Shown: positions 1 to 8,050 of the stretch, one piece after another
Layout of the letters: each line of letters begins with the position of its first letter
Position numbering within the stretch: the stretch's first letter is position 1
DNA from: a virus
IMG/VR virus record: IMGVR_UViG_3300040770_000087
Location: 1-22,776 of that record
Strand: one strand, 5' to 3'
Length of the DNA: 22,776 nt
Position numbers and translations under genes: made by a program
Notes under the pieces: generated by a model
What the model saw: only the letters and a program-made list of their open reading frames with translations
Databases searched by the model: none
Told to the model about the DNA's origin: nothing

Positions 1-157
1 CGCTAATATTTACGCGCGTTGCAATCTCGTTAATTTTAGCCCTAAAGTTATTAGTCTCTTCGGCTGAGAGCTTATTGAATAACTCGGTAGTAGCCCCGAG
101 CTGTCTCTCTTTTAGCCCGTCCTCGTTTTTATCTATAAATTCGTACGGCTCTATCAT
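1..157 (-). CDS. Hypothetical protein, N-terminal part (runs off window)
   Basis: An ATG at 157 opens a frame of 52 codons that stays open to the window edge, so the C-terminus is missing. The start overlaps the stop of the preceding connector-like gene as ATGA, which supports the start and suggests translational coupling. The visible part is charged, with no signal peptide or membrane segment. Its position after portal and connector candidates suggests a head or head-tail joining protein, but that is inference only; no family is recognised. Confidence 0.6.
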   Translation of the reverse strand, partial: MIEPYEFIDKNEDGLKERQLGATTELFNKLSAEETNNFRAKINEIATRVNIS

Positions 158-609
158 ATCTTATGAATTTCAAATGATGAGTAAGGCGCGTAATTATTTG
201 TAGGCGTTTCGCCGTCTGTCTTAAGTATCTTTTTAGCCTCTACGAACTGCGCCTCTACGGCGTTGTTCAACTGCATTAAAGTAGTGTTCTTAGTCATAAC
301 CGTTGGGCTGGACCAGTTAGGCTGGTTAACAGCTTTCAGCCCTGCGTTTGTGTGTACGTAAGTCTCTTCGACCTGCTGGCGAGCTATGCACATCGCCACA
401 AACTTGCGAAAGCCCATAAACTCGGCGCTAGCTGAGTCGGCAATCGTTCCGTCAAAGATACGAGTACTTAGGTCAAAGCCAAACATTTCGAGAAACGTTA
501 CATTTTTTACGTGCTTCATAACCGTGTCGATTTTTAACTGGCTAAGCGAGTCTGTTACTGGGTAGTACTCTTGTATTTCGGCTAGAGTTATGTTTTCAAT
601 TACTGGCAT
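154..609 (-). CDS. Putative head-tail connector (gp6-like)
   Basis: A 151-residue protein that follows the portal candidate with a 17-nt gap. The N-terminal half is helical (an LAEIQEYYP stretch, then a hydrophobic FLEMFGFDL segment), followed by the helix KFVAMCIARQQVEE and then GLKAVNQPNW. This pattern, a four-helix body plus a short loop, resembles gp6/DUF6712-type adaptors of Bacteroidetes phages that seat on the portal ring. There are no catalytic motifs and no membrane segment. The family call is by general shape and position, not a diagnostic motif; another small virion protein remains possible. Confidence 0.5.
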   Translation of the reverse strand: MPVIENITLAEIQEYYPVTDSLSQLKIDTVMKHVKNVTFLEMFGFDLSTRIFDGTIADSASAEFMGFRKFVAMCIARQQVEETYVHTNAGLKAVNQPNWSSPTVMTKNTTLMQLNNAVEAQFVEAKKILKTDGETPTNNYAPYSSFEIHKI

Positions 610-626
610 GATTAAGCGGTTTTAGG

Positions 627-1640
627 TTATATTTTGGCCTCCTGTATATTAAACCCTATCTCTTTGAAAGCGTCTAATATTTTTAGGGCCTCAAACTCGC
701 AAGTTGACTTCCATATTGCTATTGCTGCGTTATAGGCCTCTCCACTGCTCCCGAAAAGCCCCTCGCTCGGGTTTGCTAATATGTTAGGGAAACAATAAGC
801 TGCCGTACATATTTTTTTACCCGCCTTGTCGTCTACGGCGTTAAACTTGTCTAAGTCTATGTTATTCCCAATTTCAACTTTTTGGAATACCTTTGCGAGC
901 TCCTCGTCTGTATCTACTGTGATAACGTGATTAGTTCCGCTATTCTTAACCGTCTTAGCTTCGCGCAAAGCGGCTATAACTCGATCAGTATTAGTGATCA
1001 CCTTATTGCCGTTTTCGTCCTGATCTGCTGAGCTTTCTGCGGCTTTTTTCATTAAGAAAATATTATTTCCAAAAAGCGCGTTATCTGCTGAGGCCGTTAT
1101 ATGCTCGGGTGCGTCTGCTTCTATTTTCATCCAGTTAAAAACGGGTATAAAAACAGAATACTCGTACGGCGCCGTAGTCGTATTGTATTGATATATTTGG
1201 CCCGCAAACTTATCGAAACCGCCCGCCGCTTTTATTTGGGCAGCCAAAACAGTTTTGTCTTTATTAAACGCAGGGAAAGTTTTTTTAGTTCGAACATTAT
1301 AGTACTGAGAGGCACGGCCTAAGTCGTCCACTTTTTTAGCTCTATAATTTTTCGATTGTCTAAAGTGTACGCCTTTTACGTCCAAATTAGCGTTGTACTC
1401 TACCCAAAGAGTAAAATATCCGTATTTAATCTTTTCGTCTTTTATACGTTCCCAATAAGGCGTAAAGTCTTGCCTTAAGTCGGGCAGCTCGCAATACTTT
1501 TTAAACATTAGAACGGCCATTGAGGCCGTAGGGCTGTGACGTATAGCCTCGTCCAGTTGTTTAAAATAGTCGCCGTCGTCGATCAACTTTTCAAAGTCGA
1601 CTTTCTCGCTTATAGTCTTATGTATTGAAGTAATTACCAT
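627..1640 (-). CDS. Putative portal protein
   Basis: A 337-residue protein. The portal forms the dodecameric ring at the capsid vertex through which DNA passes. In order: an N-terminal helical region (about 30-70), a clip-like segment with the pattern KYGYFTLWVEYN and VKGVHFRQSKNYR (about 93-120) as in portals where a ligand line is followed by a short strand, a Tyr-rich middle with a PVFNWMKIEAD stretch and GNNIFLMKKA (about 165-198), a loop-strand TNHVITVDTDEEL (about 236-248), and a C-terminal ILANPSEGLFGSSGEAYN plus long helix (about 287-330), where portals carry the crown-proximal helices. It is short for a portal (many are 400-500 residues). The location beside capsid and connector genes agrees. 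A hairpin terminator lies just upstream. Confidence 0.68.
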   Translation of the reverse strand: MVITSIHKTISEKVDFEKLIDDGDYFKQLDEAIRHSPTASMAVLMFKKYCELPDLRQDFTPYWERIKDEKIKYGYFTLWVEYNANLDVKGVHFRQSKNYRAKKVDDLGRASQYYNVRTKKTFPAFNKDKTVLAAQIKAAGGFDKFAGQIYQYNTTTAPYEYSVFIPVFNWMKIEADAPEHITASADNALFGNNIFLMKKAAESSADQDENGNKVITNTDRVIAALREAKTVKNSGTNHVITVDTDEELAKVFQKVEIGNNIDLDKFNAVDDKAGKKICTAAYCFPNILANPSEGLFGSSGEAYNAAIAIWKSTCEFEALKILDAFKEIGFNIQEAKI

Positions 1641-1654
1641 TTGAAAAGGGATTT

Positions 1655-1688
1655 TAAAAAATAAGCCTATCGGTTAAATAGGCTTATT
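1655..1688 (-). terminator. Rho-independent terminator inside the head block
   Basis: Perfect 11-bp inverted repeat, arms 1660-1670 and 1678-1688, with a 7-nt loop. In the minus direction it is followed by a run of U (complement of 1655-1660). It sits between the 157-residue gene and the portal gene; no promoter box is seen downstream before the portal start, so the portal would depend on read-through. Confidence 0.8.
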
Positions 1689-1707
1689 ATATTTTAATTT
1701 GAGCTTG

Positions 1708-2181
1708 CTAGTCTAGGTCATTAGCCTCTTTTGCCGCCTTAGCCTCTGCGGCTTTCTTTGCAGCTCCGAAAAGGGGCTTCGCTGGCTTGTCCTCGATAGG
1801 CTCGTCCTCGATAGGCTCGTCCTCGATAGGCTCGTCCTCTACGGGCTGAGCTCCTACGATCTCAATAATATCGGGCTCGTTAAAATGTGAAAACTTGTTC
1901 GACGCTACTGAGTAAACGATTAGCGCTTTTTCTAACTTTTCCTTTATCTGCTCGTCGCTGTCTTTCGGATTAATAGGATATAAAACCCCGTTCTCTCCGC
2001 CCTCGGTCTTATAACTAACCGCACCAACTCGTAAGGTGTATAGGCTTGTCTTTTTCATATTTAGGTATTTTTTATACAGAGAGGCCAAATCTTGCGAGTT
2101 TCCGCAAGATAGGCAGCCTTTCAGTTTTGTTATGTAATATCTTGCCTCAAACGGCAAGCTGTTGAACTCGTCCGCTGTCAT
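1708..2181 (-). CDS. Virion-associated protein, possible tail assembly chaperone
   Basis: A 157-residue protein whose start overlaps the preceding stop as TAATG. Residues 1-110 form a compact domain with a CLSC pair (Cys23, Cys26) near the N-terminus. Residues about 112-132 are an acidic repeat of PIEDE units, and the tail is Ala/Lys-rich (GAAKKAAEAKAAK) ending in DLD. The gene follows a tail-tube candidate, the usual place for a tail assembly chaperone, and the low-complexity charged tail would suit one. There is no diagnostic motif, so this is a positional inference; a neck or head protein is equally possible. Confidence 0.4.
   Translation of the reverse strand: MTADEFNSLPFEARYYITKLKGCLSCGNSQDLASLYKKYLNMKKTSLYTLRVGAVSYKTEGGENGVLYPINPKDSDEQIKEKLEKALIVYSVASNKFSHFNEPDIIEIVGAQPVEDEPIEDEPIEDEPIEDKPAKPLFGAAKKAAEAKAAKEANDLD
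1786..1845. repeat. 15-bp tandem repeat, four units, in coding sequence
   Basis: Four 15-bp units at 1786, 1801, 1816 and 1831. The two middle ones are identical (ctcgtcctcgatagg), the first differs at one base and the last at three. They encode the PIEDE repeats on the minus strand. Being a multiple of three, gain or loss of a unit keeps the frame. Confidence 0.9.
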
Positions 2182-2795
2182 TACGGTATAACTACAACTT
2201 CTAACCTGTTAGCAAACTGCGCTAAAGTTACTTCGTAGCTGGTGTTGAGCCAGTTAACGCCGTTAGGTGTAGCCTCCTCGCCTCCTGCAATACTCGTAAA
2301 AGTACCAGTTACGCGATTTCCAAACTCTATCGCCGTAGCTGCGGGCAAGAATTTAAGCCCGTTAGCTATTCCAAAAATATGGAAAGTAGATACGTCGTCT
2401 ATTACCCCTTTCATCGGCACTATAATAGCCCAAAGGTTAGAGTTTAACGCCTTAACGTTCGCTTTACCCTCTGCCGTCTCTGAGTCCGATATAACTACGG
2501 GCCCGATCGTCTGAGTATATGAGTCCGATACGCTAGTACCTTCGACAACCTCATAGTTAGGGTTTACCGAGTTATACAACCACGCAATTCTTACGGGGTA
2601 GTAGGCCGAGGCCTCTACGGGGTAAACCCCCGTAGCTGGATCTTTAACCTCTACCGCCTCAACTAGAAACGGGTTTAGTACGTTCTTTGTAGCGACTAAG
2701 GCCTCGAGCCTTACCGCGTACATTTCGGCTTTTAAATTCAGTGCTACTGAGTCGCAAGCCTTGTCGATGTCTTTTACTGTTCCGCAAAATGCCAT
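2181..2795 (-). CDS. Structural protein, candidate major tail tube
   Basis: A 204-residue protein directly after the capsid gene (26-nt gap). It lacks charged helices and is dominated by short beta-like segments: YYPVRIAWLYN, YTQTIGPVVIS, LWAIIVPMKG, FHIFGIANGLKFL, NRVTGTFTSIAGG and the final RLEVVVIP. An all-beta protein of about 200 residues ending in a hydrophobic strand fits a tail tube subunit, which stacks in hexamers around the tape measure. A head decoration or minor capsid protein would also fit. The gene lies in the same head block as capsid and protease, so its products are probably made in high amounts. Confidence 0.42.
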   Translation of the reverse strand: MAFCGTVKDIDKACDSVALNLKAEMYAVRLEALVATKNVLNPFLVEAVEVKDPATGVYPVEASAYYPVRIAWLYNSVNPNYEVVEGTSVSDSYTQTIGPVVISDSETAEGKANVKALNSNLWAIIVPMKGVIDDVSTFHIFGIANGLKFLPAATAIEFGNRVTGTFTSIAGGEEATPNGVNWLNTSYEVTLAQFANRLEVVVIP

Positions 2796-2821
2796 AATAT
2801 CGTATTTTTAAGATTAGTAAA

Positions 2822-3847
2822 TTAGTAAGCTACCACGTAGTAGTCGCCGTCCACTGCTTCGGGCTGCTGGATAGTCGCCAACGTCGCCGCTGTAAACTTT
2901 CTAGTAGGCTCGATAAAATCAGTAGAGAAAGCCGTACCGTCTCCAATTGGGAATGAGATCATAGGCAGTCCTACGGTGTACACAATCCTGTGAGGTAACT
3001 CTAAAGCGTCAGCTACTGGGTTGGCAAGATCTTTAATTGCAGCCGTAAAGTGCTCATAGTTCACAAATAGTGAGCCTCTGAACGTAAACGCTGGGAAAGA
3101 TCCGAACTCATTTTCGATACTTGTAAACGCTATCCCCCTAAGGTTGTTAACGTCTTTCTCATCTAAAATTATATTGAAAATTTCGTCTGTCATCCACCCA
3201 ACTTTCTCGCTAGCTAGTACCATTTTCAAAGACGTAGATTGTGCGTCCACTACTTTTTTAAGGTAAGCGACAACCTCATCGAATGTGATCGCCATTTGAA
3301 GCGCAAGCGTAGCCTCTGAGTTCTCAGCAATTACAACCTGTGTAGGGTTTTGAGCTAAAATCTTTTTCCACTGCCCGTCGTCTTTTATGTAAGCAGGCAA
3401 TAAAGCAGGGTTTTGTAAATCTGCTTCAATGTAGGCTTTATCCCCTAGCCAGTAAGTTTTCATCATGGAATAAGTAAGCTTCATAGCTTGCTCTCTCTCT
3501 TTTGCTGAGATAAGCGCAGGCGTTGGCTTAGGATCTGCTAAGATAACGCCGTAAACTGCTCTTTGGCCGTCCGTCATATCTGTTAAGCAAATATTGCAAG
3601 CCGCGTTCATTTGGATAGTAGTATTTGTCAAAACGTCGGGAACCTCGCACTCTGTCCCTGCGGAACAGTTAGCCGCGATAATCGCGTCAGTTATAACGTG
3701 CGGCGCCTCTGTATAGGTGTTCGGCGTTAACGTTACGGTTGTGTCGTATTTTCTAGTCGTTTCGGCTAACCCTCTAATAAGAGCCTGCTGAAAGTGGCTT
3801 TCGTCCATCGAAAAGCCTACGGGTAACATGTTGTTAGCTGTTATCAT
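2822..3847 (-). CDS. Putative major capsid protein
   Basis: A 341-residue protein placed right after the protease and scaffold-like genes, the standard protease-scaffold-capsid order. The N-terminus is rich in Thr/Pro-containing loops (to about residue 115). Then a helical core with KEREQAMKLTYSMMKTYW, TFDEVVAYLKKVVDAQS and TDEIFNIILDEKDV, as in HK97-fold coats where a spine helix and P-domain strands alternate, and a C-terminal beta region with GSLFVNYEHF, HRIVYTVGLPM and FIEPTRKFTAA. No membrane segment is present. I do not recognise a specific family; the call depends on size, context and general fold. Confidence 0.68.
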   Translation of the reverse strand: MITANNMLPVGFSMDESHFQQALIRGLAETTRKYDTTVTLTPNTYTEAPHVITDAIIAANCSAGTECEVPDVLTNTTIQMNAACNICLTDMTDGQRAVYGVILADPKPTPALISAKEREQAMKLTYSMMKTYWLGDKAYIEADLQNPALLPAYIKDDGQWKKILAQNPTQVVIAENSEATLALQMAITFDEVVAYLKKVVDAQSTSLKMVLASEKVGWMTDEIFNIILDEKDVNNLRGIAFTSIENEFGSFPAFTFRGSLFVNYEHFTAAIKDLANPVADALELPHRIVYTVGLPMISFPIGDGTAFSTDFIEPTRKFTAATLATIQQPEAVDGDYYVVAY

Positions 3848-3850
3848 AGC

Positions 3851-4420
3851 TTATTTTAAATTAATTTTGGCGAAGTCGATAGACTTTTTGCCGATTACTA
3901 TTTTCTTTTTTGTTTCGTCCTGCTCTTCGTCCTCGTCGCTGCCGTGGCCCATTGTCGCTTTAAACTTTTTAAAGTCCTCTTGCATGGTTGCTATAGTCTG
4001 AGCTTGCGCTTCGATTAGTGCGGTCGCTGAGGTTTTGAACTCTTCATGCTCCCCTAGCGCTTCGGCTACTGCCCCGATAAACTCGGCAGTCTCCGCGTTC
4101 ATTTCTGCGCCTGGGCCTGCTGGCATTTCCTCGATAACGCTTACGACTTTACCCGCCATAATATCGATAGTGAAGGTTTTACCGTCTACCGCTACAACGT
4201 GCGCGCCGTCGGTTGCTGTGACTGTTACGTCCATAGCTATTTCCGATACGTCCCCAATTTCGGGAAATATCAAAGTTTCGCCGTTGGCGTCGTCTATTTC
4301 TAGTATAGCGGTCGCTTTACGGTCAGCGCCTCCTAATTTCATTTTGGCGAGTCTATCTCTCCAAGTCGGCGCGCCCTCCGCTTTCGCGAAAAAAGCACCC
4401 TTTCTAACTAAGTGTTTCAT
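3851..4420 (-). CDS. Putative head scaffold or assembly protein
   Basis: A 189-residue protein between the protease and capsid genes. The N-terminal half has a beta-like stretch with the repeated pattern dG-x-v-x-dG-k (GAHVVAVDGKTFTI, then MAGKVVSVIEE; residues about 73-98), often seen in Bacteroidetes phage prohead core proteins. Residues about 100-150 are helical and likely coiled coil (ETAEFIGAVAEALGEHEEF, LIEAQAQTIATMQEDFKKF). An acidic SDEDEEQDETKKK patch follows, and it ends with KINLK. The acidic, coiled-coil make-up and position fit a scaffold cleaved by the adjacent protease. Confidence 0.55.
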   Translation of the reverse strand: MKHLVRKGAFFAKAEGAPTWRDRLAKMKLGGADRKATAILEIDDANGETLIFPEIGDVSEIAMDVTVTATDGAHVVAVDGKTFTIDIMAGKVVSVIEEMPAGPGAEMNAETAEFIGAVAEALGEHEEFKTSATALIEAQAQTIATMQEDFKKFKATMGHGSDEDEEQDETKKKIVIGKKSIDFAKINLK

Positions 4421-4428
4421 ATTAATAA

Positions 4429-4947
4429 TTAAATTGGTTCATATATTTCCTCTTCGGGCATTAAGCCCAAAAAAACTAAATCATTTTTACTTAAAAAGTT
4501 GTCGTTCTTTTTAAGGATCTCAAACATGCCCGCAGGCAGCTCTGTATTTTCTGCTATAATTCGACGAACAAAAACGTCGTCGGCTTGCAGGATCTCGGCC
4601 ATTTCTAAAAGGTCTTCTAGTACAAGCCTATCAACTTCTATATCAAACCCCGAAGCGTGGAACAAAAAACGCGCGGCATCGTCGCAGGTCTTAATGTCCC
4701 CTAGCAAAAACAAAAATAAGCCGCATGAATATGCGAACTCGTTAACGCTTGTAATTATTAAAAACCCTTTGGCTTTAAGCTCTGAGATTTTACTTTCCAT
4801 TGCTTTAAGTACTTCGGTATGCCCTCCCTGGCTGCGAATGTCAAACACAACGGCGCAGGGCTCGGCGAGCGTATCGCAAAAAGCGTTAAATCTTGCGAGC
4901 AGGGACTCCGTAAAGTCCTCGTGTACTAAAAACTCAGCTATAACCAT
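4429..4947 (-). CDS. ClpP-like (S14) prohead maturation protease
   Basis: A 172-residue protein with the ClpP fold in outline: a DIRSQGG strand-turn (residues 36-42) matching the DIxSxGG loop; the nucleophile region EFAYSCGLFLFL with Ser74 in place of the usual xASxGxxL serine; and RFLFHASG with His97 in the position of the MIHQP histidine. A C-terminal LSKNDLVFLGLMPEE mirrors the ClpP handle end (xAxxYGLxD). The third catalytic residue is not assigned with confidence. Such proteases cleave scaffold and capsid during head maturation, and the scaffold and capsid genes are next. It overlaps the preceding Cys-rich gene by 10 nt. A short S14 relative with a non-maturation role is less likely. Confidence 0.8.
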   Translation of the reverse strand: MVIAEFLVHEDFTESLLARFNAFCDTLAEPCAVVFDIRSQGGHTEVLKAMESKISELKAKGFLIITSVNEFAYSCGLFLFLLGDIKTCDDAARFLFHASGFDIEVDRLVLEDLLEMAEILQADDVFVRRIIAENTELPAGMFEILKKNDNFLSKNDLVFLGLMPEEEIYEPI

Positions 4948-5174
4948 TTAACGCATTTATTTTTCTCGTTTTTTGCAAATATCTTTGTTGCCAGCGGGCA
5001 GTCGCACCTTGTACAAACATAACCGTTTAACTCTACTATTTTCGAGTCTAGAAAATCCGCATAATTACGTTTTTCTTTCTCGGGGCACTTGCCGCAAATC
5101 TCGGCGCGCCTTTTCTCTTCACTGCTTATAGTGCCTTTTATGTGGCTTGTAACCGATTGTAAAAAGTCTAACAT
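4938..5174 (-). CDS. Small Cys-rich (zinc-binding) phage protein
   Basis: A 78-residue protein at the head of the capsid block. Cysteines at 27, 30, 54, 57, 59 and 74 give CGKC, then CTRCDC, then a lone Cys before the terminal KWL, which looks like a zinc ribbon with an added Cys. The first 20 residues are helical. The ATG at 5174 is the frame start; the nearby ATG at 5178 is out of frame. Being first in the block and upstream of the protease suggests a virion assembly or regulatory role, but none is known to me. Confidence 0.65.
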   Translation of the reverse strand: MLDFLQSVTSHIKGTISSEEKRRAEICGKCPEKEKRNYADFLDSKIVELNGYVCTRCDCPLATKIFAKNEKNKCVKWL

Positions 5175-5192
5175 ACATAAATAATTTAAAGC

Positions 5193-5229
5193 AAAAAAGC
5201 CCTAACCGCGTAGAGCAGTTAAGGCTTTT
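5193..5229 (-). terminator. Rho-independent terminator downstream of the short transcript
   Basis: Arms 5195-5206 and 5218-5229: a 7-bp outer stem (AAAAGCC/GGCTTTT) and a 4-bp inner stem (TAAC/GTTA) separated by one mismatch, with an 11-nt loop. Transcribed from the minus strand, the hairpin is followed by six U (complement of 5193-5198). It lies between the promoter at 5279-5308 and the head block. Confidence 0.7.
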
Positions 5230-5274
5230 ATGTTATATTTTTCAACCTTTGTTATCACAACAATAGTTTAGAGT
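5193..5274 (-). ncRNA. Candidate small RNA of about 80 nt
   Basis: A promoter (boxes at 5279-5286 and 5306-5308) and a terminator (5193-5229) bracket about 80 nt with no reading frame. A 5-bp hairpin with a 5-nt loop lies at 5249-5263 (arms TTGTT/AACAA). The start is estimated about five bases after the -7 box. An alternative is that the RNA is only the 5' leader of the head mRNA and the hairpin acts as a leaky terminator or attenuator. Confidence 0.4.
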
Positions 5275-5278
5275 TAAG

Positions 5279-5308
5279 CAAATATAGCTATTATTATTTA
5301 ATACGCAA
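5279..5308 (-). promoter_or_regulatory. Bacteroidetes-type promoter for the head block
   Basis: On the minus strand, TATATTTG (5279-5286) matches the -7 consensus TAnnTTTG exactly and is preceded, after a 19-nt spacer, by TTG (5306-5308). This is the best promoter in the window. It lies just downstream of the terminator that closes the tail block, so it can start a new transcript into the head genes. Confidence 0.75.
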
Positions 5309-5320
5309 TACTTTAGGTAT

Positions 5321-5351
5321 AAAAAAAGCCGATCAAATCAATGTCGGCTTT
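5321..5351 (-). terminator. Rho-independent terminator after the tape measure gene
   Basis: Perfect 8-bp inverted repeat AAAGCCGA (5325-5332) / TCGGCTTT (5344-5351) with an 11-nt loop, followed on the minus strand by a U run from 5321-5327. It ends the tail transcription unit. Between it and the tape measure stop, 5352-5424 is AT-rich with no gene seen. Confidence 0.85.
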
Positions 5352-5424
5352 CCCCCTCCTTAAATCAAAATTTAAAAACTTAAAAAATTGGCTTTCGGTT
5401 GTAAATATAACACTTATTTTTTAA

Positions 5425-8046
5425 CTAGGTGGATTTTATTTTTATTTGTTGCTGGTTTTTTACTTCGTCCAGTGTTTCGAGTACCAAAACGGGCTGCTGT
5501 CCTGCTGCTGCGGGTATGTTTGGCGCGGCGTCTACTGTCGCAACGGTTGCAGTTCTAGCAGGGTTTTCGAATATCGCTGCAGGCGTTGAGGTTGTGGCCC
5601 CTCCGCTCGTACCTCCGCCGCTCGTACCCTTGTCCGTTTTAAGTATATTCTTAACTGCGGCAAATCCCGAAGCCGCAACAAATGCAACGTTAGCCACTTT
5701 TAGCCCTATTTCGTACGGCGTTACGGCTTTAGTCGATAGCTCGGCGGTTATACCCTGGTAGGTGTTAATCAAAGCCGAAGCGATCGCCAGCGCTTTACTT
5801 TCCCCGAATATCATTTGCGCCGCAGCGATTGCCTGCTGTGCGATTTGGAACTGGGCAGCTCTTTTAGTCTTAGCGACCTCTTTATCGATTGCCTGCGTAG
5901 CCTTTGCGTACTTTCGCTCCTCGAGTAAACGTATTGCGCTGGCCTCTTTAGCCGTAAGCCTCTCGTTTTCCAGGTCTAAGTCGATAAACCTTTGTTTCTC
6001 CTCGTACTCGGCTAGTAGTATTTGGCGCCGTATCTCGCTCTCGGCTATGCCTTGCTCTTGAATTGTTAAGAGCCTAGTCTCAAAAGCTACAGAGTCGATA
6101 AGCGCCTGCTCCTCTTTGCGTATCTTCTCGGACTCCTCAAAAGTTTTATTAATCGCTTCTACGTTTGAGAGGTAGCCCTTTTGTATCTCTTCTAACGCTT
6201 TCGCTTTATCGGCTTCGGTTAGTAGAGCCGCCGCGACTCTCTCGCTCTCAATCTTTTTAAGTAGGTCGGCGTTTGCGATTAGATCGTCACGCTCTTGCAG
6301 GCTTAGCGCCTTTTTTGCTTCTATCGCTTTGCTCTGCGCCTCTAGCTCGTCCGCGATTGTCTTGTTGGAAATCTCTAGGACCTTAGCCGAAAAGTCCGCC
6401 GCATTTTTGATACGGTCCGAGCCGTTCTGTATCTTGTCTAGTTGGCTGTAGTAGTTTTGATAAAAAACAAGCTGCTGCTCTACTGTTCGGCGTTCGCCCT
6501 CGAAAACTATTACGCTGTCATTTAAAGCCTTAAGCTTGCGCTCTCGATCTTTCTCTGCCTGCTCTTTGGCTTTATCCGCCGACTCCTTACGTAAAGAGTT
6601 GAGGTTCGTTAACTGTTCGGACTCTTGCCCGCTAATACGTTCCTGTATGTCTGAGACTTTTGTCTGAGCCTCTGCTAGAGCGTCCAGGTTGTCGCGGCTT
6701 TTGCCCGTTAACTTAATACGTAGGTTTGCTATTGCCGTCGCTTGGTTGGCGATTCTTAGCTCATCTGCTGTCTGCTGCTTAAGCGTTGCGCCCAGTTGGT
6801 TATTAGCCTTTATCCTCTCGGTTATGCTCTTACTCTCGTCGTCCCGTATTTGTCTTAGCTTCTCGGCCTGCTTTTGGAAATCTAATTGTATTTTTTGGGA
6901 TTGCCTTTGAGCAACCGTATATTTAGCCTCTGCCTCCGATAGCTGCTGCGTGGCTTGTATAGATCCTTTTACTGATTTAGTAAAGCCGTCGACCGATTTA
7001 GCGGCGTTCGTAAAGCCTATAGCCGATAAGCCCCTAGATATTAGCCCGAGCGCGCGCTCTGCCACTTCGCCCGCAAGATTAAAGGCGCTAACGATGTTAT
7101 TGATTAGAAACTCGCCTAAAGGTCTGAGAACCGAAAAAACGGCGTTAAGAACGCCCTTAAATCCTGCTAGAGCTTTACTGAATTTATTCGACGCGGCCTC
7201 GTTTTGGCTTAGAGCCGTAGCGACTGATACTAGAAGGATTACGAGTGCGCCTATCCCTGTGGCGATAATCGCAAACTTTAACAACTTCATAGCTCCCGTA
7301 GTCGCGTTTGTGGCGACCGTTGCGCCTGTTTGCGCTACTGTTTGCGCCTCGGTAGCGGCTGTCTGCTGTACTGTGGTTTGGGTGGCCAGTTGGCTCGAGG
7401 TCTTAAATCCTAAAGTTGCTCTTGTAGCCTGGATCGCACTATTTGCATACCCAGTTACTTTATCGGAGGAGTCTCCCATTATTGAGGTAAAGCCTGATAC
7501 AACCGTACGGGCTTGCGAAAATCCAGGGATTACCGTATCTAAAGAGCTGCCTAAGTCAAAAATCTTTTGTCTGTAGTTTCCTGTGATTGTAGCGGCTTTC
7601 TCCTGCTCGCTGCTGTTGGCGGTTACAAACTTTTTATTTTGGTCTATTTTAGCGTTTATAAGCGTTAAGGCCTCGGCGCCCTCTTTAGTAGTGGCGTCTA
7701 GCTGGTTACGGGTTTTAAGCAGTTCTTTATTTTGCGCGTTGGCTTGGTCGATAGTTTTAACGCTATCGGTTAAGGCTTTGCTGTTTTTTATCTCTGCCAG
7801 CGTCACGTCGTTAATCGCCGCCTGCTGCGTGCGGTATTGAGCCCCTAGTTTTTTAAGCTCTGCCTCATTTTCAACAAAGCGCTTAGTCTGTTCGCCTGTA
7901 GCGTCCCCATTTTTAACGATGTCCTTACGTAGTTCGCTATTCGCTTTTTGAAGCTCGAATATTTGCTGCTTTGTCTCAACTATTGAGTTAGTGGCGGCGG
8001 TCTTGTCGATCGTAAGCGTTGCAATATTTATAATGTTTGACTCCAT
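5425..8046 (-). CDS. Tail tape measure protein
   Basis: A protein of 873 residues from the ATG at 8046 (an alternative GTG at 8064 adds six and overlaps the upstream gene by 14 nt; I prefer ATG, 4 nt after that gene's stop). Residues 1-150 form long coiled coils rich in Gln, Lys and Glu. A hydrophobic segment follows at about 257-277 (FAIIATGIGALVILLVSVA). The middle is again coiled coil (Arg/Lys/Glu/Gln-rich), and the C-terminus has FGESKALAIASALINTYQG, typical of tape measure proteins, then a Gly/Thr linker. Length sets tail length; the hydrophobic segment may help DNA cross the host membrane. It is the last gene before a terminator. Confidence 0.9.
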   Translation of the reverse strand: MESNIINIATLTIDKTAATNSIVETKQQIFELQKANSELRKDIVKNGDATGEQTKRFVENEAELKKLGAQYRTQQAAINDVTLAEIKNSKALTDSVKTIDQANAQNKELLKTRNQLDATTKEGAEALTLINAKIDQNKKFVTANSSEQEKAATITGNYRQKIFDLGSSLDTVIPGFSQARTVVSGFTSIMGDSSDKVTGYANSAIQATRATLGFKTSSQLATQTTVQQTAATEAQTVAQTGATVATNATTGAMKLLKFAIIATGIGALVILLVSVATALSQNEAASNKFSKALAGFKGVLNAVFSVLRPLGEFLINNIVSAFNLAGEVAERALGLISRGLSAIGFTNAAKSVDGFTKSVKGSIQATQQLSEAEAKYTVAQRQSQKIQLDFQKQAEKLRQIRDDESKSITERIKANNQLGATLKQQTADELRIANQATAIANLRIKLTGKSRDNLDALAEAQTKVSDIQERISGQESEQLTNLNSLRKESADKAKEQAEKDRERKLKALNDSVIVFEGERRTVEQQLVFYQNYYSQLDKIQNGSDRIKNAADFSAKVLEISNKTIADELEAQSKAIEAKKALSLQERDDLIANADLLKKIESERVAAALLTEADKAKALEEIQKGYLSNVEAINKTFEESEKIRKEEQALIDSVAFETRLLTIQEQGIAESEIRRQILLAEYEEKQRFIDLDLENERLTAKEASAIRLLEERKYAKATQAIDKEVAKTKRAAQFQIAQQAIAAAQMIFGESKALAIASALINTYQGITAELSTKAVTPYEIGLKVANVAFVAASGFAAVKNILKTDKGTSGGGTSGGATTSTPAAIFENPARTATVATVDAAPNIPAAAGQQPVLVLETLDEVKNQQQIKIKST

Positions 8047-8050
8047 ATCT

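Noticed and set aside
4035-4951. Two long plus-strand frames opposite the scaffold and protease genes
   Set aside because: Both are antisense shadows with Ser/Ala-rich low-complexity products, no start context and no family features.
6950-7576. Plus-strand frame of 208 codons opposite the tape measure gene
   Set aside because: It lies wholly inside a well-supported gene on the other strand, has no promoter, and its composition mirrors the Ala/Leu/Glu-rich coiled-coil codons.
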